A stretch of 64,000 nucleotides of DNA from Owenia fusiformis (lineage: Eukaryota; Annelida; Polychaeta; Sabellida; Oweniidae). The position numbers and the translations under genes are program-made. The notes beneath the pieces were generated by a model. That model was not told the origin of the DNA and searched no databases. It saw only the letters and a program-made list of their open reading frames with translations. The stretch spans positions 35,314,166-35,378,165 of the forward strand of contig CAIIXF020000011.1 in assembly GCA_903813345.2 (NCBI GenBank), given 5' to 3'. Positions 30,501 to 39,500 of the stretch are shown here, piece by piece. Within the stretch, counting starts at the first letter, position 1; each line of letters begins with the position of its first letter.

Positions 30501-33500
30501 ATCTTATAGTTCATATAATATCACTTTCACTGTTTAGGGAAATGTTTTTTATATATTGTTAAAATAAAGTGACAGTTATCACAAATCTCTAATTTGCGTA
30601 CCATATAATATAATCTTCATGAGTTTATCATTATAATTTACAATATCTGAATCTTGAATAACATATAGTTGTCATTTACATACAAGTTTGGCGTATGATT
30701 TAAGAGCGCAAGCTCATGTTGAGTAAATAAATTTTATCACGCTCAACATACTTTTTCATCATATGTAACTCTCTACACCTCACAGGAGTAGTTTTATCAA
30801 TGCAAATGAAATCATTCAGCACTGAGTCTGATTGTAAGTCAGATATGAGCTCCTTTGGTAACTCCACTAATGTGAAATTGTTGATTTGTGATTTCACAAT
30901 ATATTTGGTTTTGCTATTTCTAAGCATAAGGTGTGGTTTTATTTCTAGAAACTGTGTGGTCATAGAAATAATAGTGAGCAGATATTGATTATTAGATTTT
31001 GTTTTTGGTAATGGACCAACACAGTCAATAAGAACCTTACTAAATGGTTCATCAAATGCAGGTATAAGTTGTAAAGGAGCAATTGAGATTTTCTGGTTAG
31101 GTTTCCCTACCATTTGACATGTATGACAAGACCTACAATACTCTTGGACATCTTGTTTTAATTTGGGCCAAAAGAAATGATTGAGTATTTTATTGTATGT
31201 TTTAGTTACTCCTAAATGACCTGCCGTGGGAGAATCATGAGCTAGACTCAAGATTTCCTTATGATATGATTTTGGGACAACAATTTGATGTACAATTGCC
31301 CAATCATCTTCAGGGGAAGCTTCAGGGGAAGCTTCAGGGGGTCTCCACTTTCGCATTAATATGCCATCCTTTTTGTAGAAACAAACAGGGACCTTGTCAG
31401 CTTCATCAATAGTAAGACATCTTTTATGAAGATCAATGAGTGATGGATCATGCTCTTGTTCATAAATTAACATGTGTTTAGAATGAGGATCTTTTTTCAA
31501 AGAATCACTATCAGAAATAGAGGATGAAACCTCAGAACTAGAAGAGGATGAAACCTCAGAACAAGGAGGTGATGAAACCTCATGAACACTAGCAGAAGAA
31601 GATGAAACTTCATCAGGACTAGCAAGAGCGGGCGAAACCGCATTAAAATAGTGATCCTGCTCAGAAGGTGAATCACCTCTGGCAATAGGCTTTTTCAATG
31701 AAGAATATGCCTCAATAGATGACTGCTTGGCTCGAACAGAAGGCTGTTTCAATGAAGAATTTGCCTTTAAAATAGGATAAGGACCATCTTTAACAAGTGG
31801 TGAGTGACATTCATCATCAAACAAGGAGCTTAAAAACCCACTATCAAAGTCATCTCCCACAGACGAATCCCCGCTATTAGCTAACTTTTTAGCCATAGCC
31901 CTAGTAACAGCACAAGCAGGATATATATCAGAGTCCTCTTGGACAGAATCCTCAATAGAACAAGGCTGATCAGAAACAATGGGGTCTAATGATACCTTAC
32001 CCCCAGCTAAATCATTGCCTAAAAGCAATGCGACTCCTTCAACAGGAAGTTGTGGCCTAACACCAACAATAACTGGCCCTTTGACTAACTCTGATGTGAT
32101 ATGAATACGATGGAGGGGAACTTTAGTAAATCCTAATTCAATGCCTTGCATCAAAATATGGGTACCTGTGAATGACTCCTCAGATAAAGGAAGGACACCT
32201 TCTAACAACAAGGTCTGAGATGCACCCGTGTCTCTAAGAATCTTAATTGGCTTTGAATTGGTACCATCACTTGACAGTGACACAGATCCTTCCGACATGA
32301 AAGGCTTATAATCCTCCATAATATCACTATGAGTAGATTTCTCAGTATGAGTATATGAATCCCAAACAATGGGCTTTCTTGAAATGGGAACTGTAGCACA
32401 ACCATTTGAATGAGCAGAACCAGACATCTCTCTTCTATTCTTAATCCTATAGCATTCAGAAATAAGATGACCAGGCTTTTTACAATAATTACAGGTGACA
32501 TTTGATTTTGGACCTGAAGAATTTGATTGATCTGATTTTGAGCTAGAACTCTGTGATGAAAAAGACTGGTCTTTTGCTTTGTTTGATGTATTTGATGATG
32601 AGGACTGATTTGATTTCGAATCATATGAAGGTTTGTTACCCTGATAACCTCTATAGTTAGGATTGCCCTTGATAAAACTACCCTTATGAGTAAGAGCATA
32701 ATCATCAGACAGGGTGGCAGCTTGACTTAAAGTTTCTACCCTGTGTTCATCTAAGTAAGTTCTAATGTGATACTGAACACAGTTTTTAAATTGTTCTATA
32801 AGCATTAGCTCTCTGAGCTTCTTAAACTCTTCAGATACATCTTTAGAGACAAGCCACCTGTCAAAAAGCTGCTCTTGCTCTCGAGCAAACTCAACATGGG
32901 TTTGGTCACTCTGTTTGTGGGCATTTCTAAATTTTTGTCTGTAAGCTTCTGGTACTAGTTCATAAGCTTTAAGAATTGCATTTTTAACTAGGTCATAATC
33001 AGAGCATACTTCTCCTGAGAGAGAGGCAAATATTTCACTTGCTTTACCAATGAATACACTCTGGAGCATAACTGGCCATGCAGATTTAGGCCAGTCTAGG
33101 CTCTGAGCAACCTTTTCAAAATGTGTAAAGTATTTATCAACATTTTTCTCTTGAAATTTAGGAACAAATTTGAGAAATTTTGAAGCGTCAAACCTATTTT
33201 CAAAATGTTGATGCATAGTAGCATGTTCCTCAGTTTTGGATTGAGCTTCTATCTCAAGACGTTTTAATTCAACTTCTTTTTCTTTTTGAATTTCTTGTTC
33301 TCTTAATCTTGTTTCTTGTTCTCTTAATCTTATTTCCTTTTCATTTTGCAATTCTAATTCTTTTTCTCTCATTTCATTTTGTAATTTGAGTTCAAGCTCT
33401 CTCATTTGTAATTGCTGTTGAAATTCAGTAGGATCAACATGCTGGGTTGGCTCTACAGTAAGCTTTAAAGCTTCTTCTGGTAATATTTCTTCCGCTACCA

Positions 33501-36500
33501 AATATGGCACCAGAATATTTTTTATTGCACCTTTTCGGTATGAAGTTTTTACTGCCAAACCAACATGTTTTGCTAGTGCCAGAAGTTCAGTTTTCTTTAA
33601 ACTGTCAAATTCCTCCAAAGAGGGCGATTCTAAAAATGTCTCAACCTCAAAACTCATTTTCAATTAATTGCTGTCTTCACACAATTTCAAATGTGAATTT
33701 CGAATTTTGAAATATTTGTATTTTAGCTTGTTGTAGTTGTATCCCGGACAAGCCCCCAATTTCTGTTACGTACGAAAATAACAGAAAGTAAAAACAGCAA
33801 TTAAAATATGATAACAATATATTTATATTTTGAAAACTAAATAATATAACAATGATATAAAGGAGGTTTAATACTTAAGTGATGTCCAATCAATGATACA
33901 GCTTATTCTTGATGTCGATAAATATCCTTGACGATCCTTGAGAATGTTCCAGATCACGAAAGTTTCAATAATCGTTAATAGTTCTCCAATGTTTGTAATA
34001 ATCCAATAATGTTCGTCGTAATCCTATAATGTTCGTATACAATAATGTTTGATGATAATCCACAAATGTTTATGATAATCCACGAATGTATATGATAATC
34101 CGTATATAGTGTGTGTTGTAATATATGTCCATATAAAGTCCTCAGGTTGTGTGTTTGTAGTGTTATAAATGTTCCCACAGTATGTGTCTGTTATTTTCTG
34201 TTAAGAAGATGTCCTTTGATCAACTTTGAAATTCTGCTCTATTTAGTTCCTTTGAGATGTCCAGTTATGATGGTTTAATTATCTGCTAATGAGAGTCACT
34301 GTGCTGTTCTTTTTATAATGTGAAAGAATGATCCAGAAACGAATCTTCTGGAACTACATCTTGATTGGACATCTTTAGTGACATGATTCAATCTGATTAA
34401 ATGTTTACTAGTTTCCGAATATTCTAGAAGGTCAAGAGTTAATGAGTCATTCAGTTCAGTTTTGTTTACAAGATACAGTGTATAATGTCATTGTGACCTT
34501 GACCTAAGATCTCTAATAAAGAATAGCTCAACATATACAGCAAGCATAGATTACAAATTAAAAAAACTATAGGTGAATATAGTAGAATATAATATACATG
34601 TAGCTCACTACTGTAACACTATCTACATTTCCAAATCTCAAACACAAGTTTTTGCTTTTTGAGAAAGCATTACATTTTGTTTTGAAATATGTAAATTGTA
34701 AAGAGCAAGACATTAAATTAACTATTTCAAGAAAACTTCAAGCAAGGCATGGCATTTGAAAACCTGTGACAAGAACCTAAAATAATTTTCCATGGACTTA
34801 CAACCACACAAATGATAAATAATTAACTAAAATACACATATTATATGCAAACCCTCACCTCTAGAATTCTGAGCATGTTATTTTTGTATTTTCCGATGAC
34901 TTCCTTTACTTGTGCCGTCATATCTTCGGGGCGTACAACTATTCTCTCAATCACCTCAGGAGGAAGTTCAGGGAATGCATATTCCTGTAAGTGCAAAGTC
35001 AAATTTAATACTGGGTCATTTAATATCAAAACAGTTGGAACAAGCAATTTTGGTGAAAACAATTGAAGAAAATCACCTTTGCCTGCTGGTACTGAAACCC
35101 CTGTATATATAGAGATTATCCTATACGAGGTTCAGGATATTGGGATTATCCCGAGGCCAATATAATATATCTGCCCGAGGGCCGTAGGCCCCGAGGGTAG
35201 ATGTAATATATTGGCCAAGGGATAATCCCAATATCCTGAACCGACTATAGGATGATCTGTTTATCCCATACTTATCACATTGTTCAATTGGCCAAAGTTC
35301 GGAAACTTTGCCATCCGTGGAATTATTTAGACCATTATACATTATGTTATACAGTAGTATGTTTATTATATTTAGTATATTCAAATATGTGTATTAATGT
35401 TTTTAAATTGTTATTTTTGGCACTTGTAAATAATGAATTAACAAATATTTTAAAATATAAATGTATATAAAAATGAAAAAATCAGTTCGTCTTGTTATAG
35501 GATTCTTTGTAATGGGGATTGATTTGGAAAAAGTACCTTTAAATGGGGCTTTTCAGATTCTAGATTTCTGACAAAAATTGCTCACATACTTATTTCAGTC
35601 AAATAACTATATATTTCCAGATCTCAATGAAATTTAGTCCCCAGAAGAAATGGAGGTTTCGTCAAATGTAAGTCATGTCTTAACTCAAACACTCTGAGAC
35701 ATTCAGTTATGTTGATTCAGTTTCATATTTCCCACTCTACCTGAGATTTGGTCATTAAGAACTCAAGACCATTTTAAATATCTGCAGAGAAAAAGGAAAA
35801 CATTGAATGAACTAATACAGAGATTAAGTCAAAATCCTTACATTTTGTTCGGGAGTTTCTTCTTCTTCCTCTTCTTCTTCTTCCTCCTCTTCGCCTTCTC
35901 CCTCATCAAGTTGAGCTTCAGGTCTATCAGGGTCATACATTTCACGTATATAGATGTCACCAGTAAGAGCATCAGCACGTTGGCCTACACGTCTATACTC
36001 CAAGTCTAAATCTGGTATCTATAAATATTTTTAAAACGGTATTAACCATTAAGTGTCTGAGTGCAATGTCAAACTGGTATCTATAAATATTTTTGAAGAT
36101 GATATTAACTTAATCAGAGAGTGTAATGTAATGTAATGTAATGTAATGTTATGTAATGTAATACCAGCAAGTGTCTGAGTGTACTGTCAAACTGGTATCT
36201 CTAAAGGCAGAATCAGATATAGCAAGCCTCATTTCAATAAACCAAGACATCAACATGCAAGACGTCACCACTGAATGTCAAACACCAACTGCCAAATGTG
36301 GAACACTGTCCACAAAACAGTTGGAAACCATATTTTACTTGTGGTGGTGACATAAAAATTCAATTTTAGAATAATTATGACAAACAGCATTCCTGTCTCT
36401 GATTCTGACTTCAGTTTGAATTTAGTTCTGACTTTATTATCCTAATGTGATAGAAATATAGTAACAATTATGAAATGGATCAGGCACTTACTTTTAAATT

Positions 36501-39500
36501 TACAATAAAATCTGGTTTAAGTTTCCAATTTTTCACCAGTTCAAGTTGGTCTTTTATTGTCATATAATCTTCTGACATGGATGGGAAATCATCTAGGATA
36601 TAGCCTGAAATATAAAAGAACAGAATTCCATGGTTTGTTTCTTATACAATTTTAGATAGTAGTATATGTTAAAATATTTTGTATTTTAGAGAGATACCAA
36701 CACATTGATAACCAGCAGTTGATAAAACTACAGTGTATATCAAGATATTGAATTTATTCCATGATTGTTTAGATTTAATGTATTTACTATCTAATCTCTA
36801 CGTACTTAGCACTATTACCCATAATGCCATGGAATAAACAAGTAAACACTGTTGTCGCTGTTGCAGTTCTTTATTTATCTGAGATTTAACATAGAGGCTT
36901 ACCATGATGAGTTACTTCAGGGGAGTTAATCTTATCCTCTATCATTTTGGCAACCATTTCCTCGGGAAGTGCTTCTCCTTTTATTAAAATATCCTGGGCC
37001 TTTTTGCCCATTTCAGTCTGAAGTTCTAGATTTGCGTGAATAACAGTAGCAGCTGAAACAATCTGGCATTTCCATTCTTGAGCTAGTTTACGAGTTAGTG
37101 TTGTTTTTCCACTCCCGGGTTTGCCAATGACAATAAAACACGTGGGCTTGGAATGGATGAATCTTAGTTCAGCCTGAAATGTGGAATCAATGAAAGAATT
37201 TAGGAACAGAATAATATGAGAAAGTCCTGACTTTAGAATAAATTATATCAAAGAACATAAAACAGACAAAATGGTGCCATTCTCATAAATCAAAAGAGAA
37301 TCATATTGTTTTCTACTAAGAATTGTGATAATAATTTTGAGAATTGATTTTCAGATAAAACGGACAACTAATTATTTTTAATTAGTTTATCAAGTGATTT
37401 AATTATCTTAATGAACAAACTAATTAATCCAAGGTCATTTGAGAGGGGACACAAACAATAAAATACCTGGTCCTCATCATAGGGATCCATGTCAAGGTTC
37501 TTCATGGCATCGTCAAGTGCTGTGTTTGACTGAGTACAATCTGTGATGCTCACTGCATGTTCAAGTTCACCTGTGTCAGGTGGTTTCAAATTTGCCATGT
37601 TCTACAAAAACATTCAATTTCAGCTTTACTTTATAATACGAAGTATTATATATAAGTTGTTGCAGACATTTTTAAATAAAGATAATATAAACTTCAAAAA
37701 TATGTATCTACTATTAACCTACGTGTAACTTTTCAAATCATAGTAAAGTATCTCGTATAAAAATTACAATGTAAAGAGATATAAAATGGCAAATGCACCA
37801 TACTTAAAATACTAATGTTCATGGGTCAAAATTGTCCGACAAACTGATCCACAAAATCATTTTATTGTTCAAGTTTAGGGGAAGTTTTCCTTTGTCTGAC
37901 CTGAACTAACCACCTGGTGGTGAAATTGGATCCATGTGTTTGTCTCAGAGCTCAATAAATATGTTCAAGGAATGGACATAAAATCTTCAGAATCTTTTTT
38001 ACTTCCTTGATTCTGGAGTCAGTTTTCTAATAATTCAAACATGATCATTCTCTAATTTGGTTTCTTAACCAATTAGAATGCAGCATAGCCATGCTCTAAT
38101 TCACTGTGGGTCTATTCAATCATCTGTTATACCTCAAATGGTACATATTGTCGTTAGCTTTATCTCTTATAACTTACTTAAACCATACATATAAGCATCT
38201 GTTGATAAAAGCACAAAATAGCAGAGCAGATAGAATGATAATGTTTAGTTTTTGGCAATATCCTGTGATTGTAATGTCTATTACGGATATCATACACGTC
38301 TATAATGAGAATGTGACAACACACCAGAGATTACCAGGAAATACCATGACATTTCTTGAAATCCTGTAGAAACAATAACCACACTTTATTAAGGTTATGT
38401 GATCATTTGAGTTCATTTGGCTGTTTGTTGTGATGTGACATAATACTGGCATAATCCAGCTATGTTCTTTATACCCAGAAAATTTGAAATAGTAGGGGAA
38501 ATGGTCCTACCATCACACAGGTACTCTGGAAAGCTACTGACAGTTTCAACTTACTTTGAGGATATGAAACAAAAGATCAACCTTTCTTCTAAAATTTAAA
38601 TCGTGTTTGACATTTCTCAATCTCCGAACGTTAACACTTGAAGACCCCTTAGACTCGCATGTACGGTGGTCCTAATTATTGCACAGTCATTCTAATCATC
38701 GCACAGTTGTGTTTTAAGTGTTATTTTATGATAATGTATACATTTCACAGATTAACTAATACATGTATGCATATGTTATAATCATTTTTCTATCAGTTTT
38801 AATGTAAAATAGCAACAAAATCTCCATAATTCACTTTCAAGACCCCTTAGACTAGCATGTGTGGTGGTCCTAATTATAGCACTGTTGTGTTTTGAGTGTT
38901 ATGATACATTTCACTGTTTATAATATTGTATATGCTATAATCATTTTTCTATCAGTTTTAGTGTAAACTATCAACAAAATCTCCATAATTCACCTACTTT
39001 CCTGTCTTTATTTGGAGGGGGTCAAACTTTGTCAGGCGAATTTCACTTCTTGTGCAATTGCATTATGACAATAGCGGAAGTAAATAATTAAAAAAATGAA
39101 GAGATTAATTTCTAAATATACGAATAAATCATGAAGATTAGGAGTAATGGTGTTGAGCTGGTGTTTAACACTGGTTGAAAAGATGTACAGTGCATATTTT
39201 AGCTATCTATGACAATACGATAATAAGGACCGTGCGATAATTAGGACCGTTTCCCCTAGATAAATGTCCTAGGAAAACTCTATTCAGTGTCAATAACTGA
39301 CATCAGGTAACTGTTCACTCTCTGCTTGAGAGATGGTAAAGGTCAGTACAAGGGTCATATTTTAGGGTGGTAATTTTTGGATGTACTTTTTGTTTTTGTC
39401 CGATCAATATCTATTGACTGGATATGGCTCGGGATCTGTACACCAGTTATATGGAAACTTTGTTGAATCCTAACATGTATGTATATCTTGGCCCATATTT

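Larger units (their letters stand above)
29176..34618 (-). mobile_element. Ty3/gypsy-type LTR retrotransposon lacking reverse transcriptase
   Basis: Two 855-bp direct repeats (29176-30030 and 33764-34618) begin TGTTAC and end GTAACA and appear to differ at a single base (A near 29752 versus G near 34341). A 4-bp target duplication CTAT flanks the element (29172-29175, 34619-34622). A primer site lies 5 nt inside the right LTR and a polypurine tract abuts the left LTR, so transcription runs on the minus strand, the same as AK9. The single long ORF has gag, CCHC knuckle, aspartic protease and an integrase zinc-binding part but no RT or RNase H. It sits in AK9 intron 6. Confidence 0.95.

Noticed and set aside
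32202-32705. 167-codon ORF
   Set aside because: Out-of-frame shadow of the LTR-element polyprotein.
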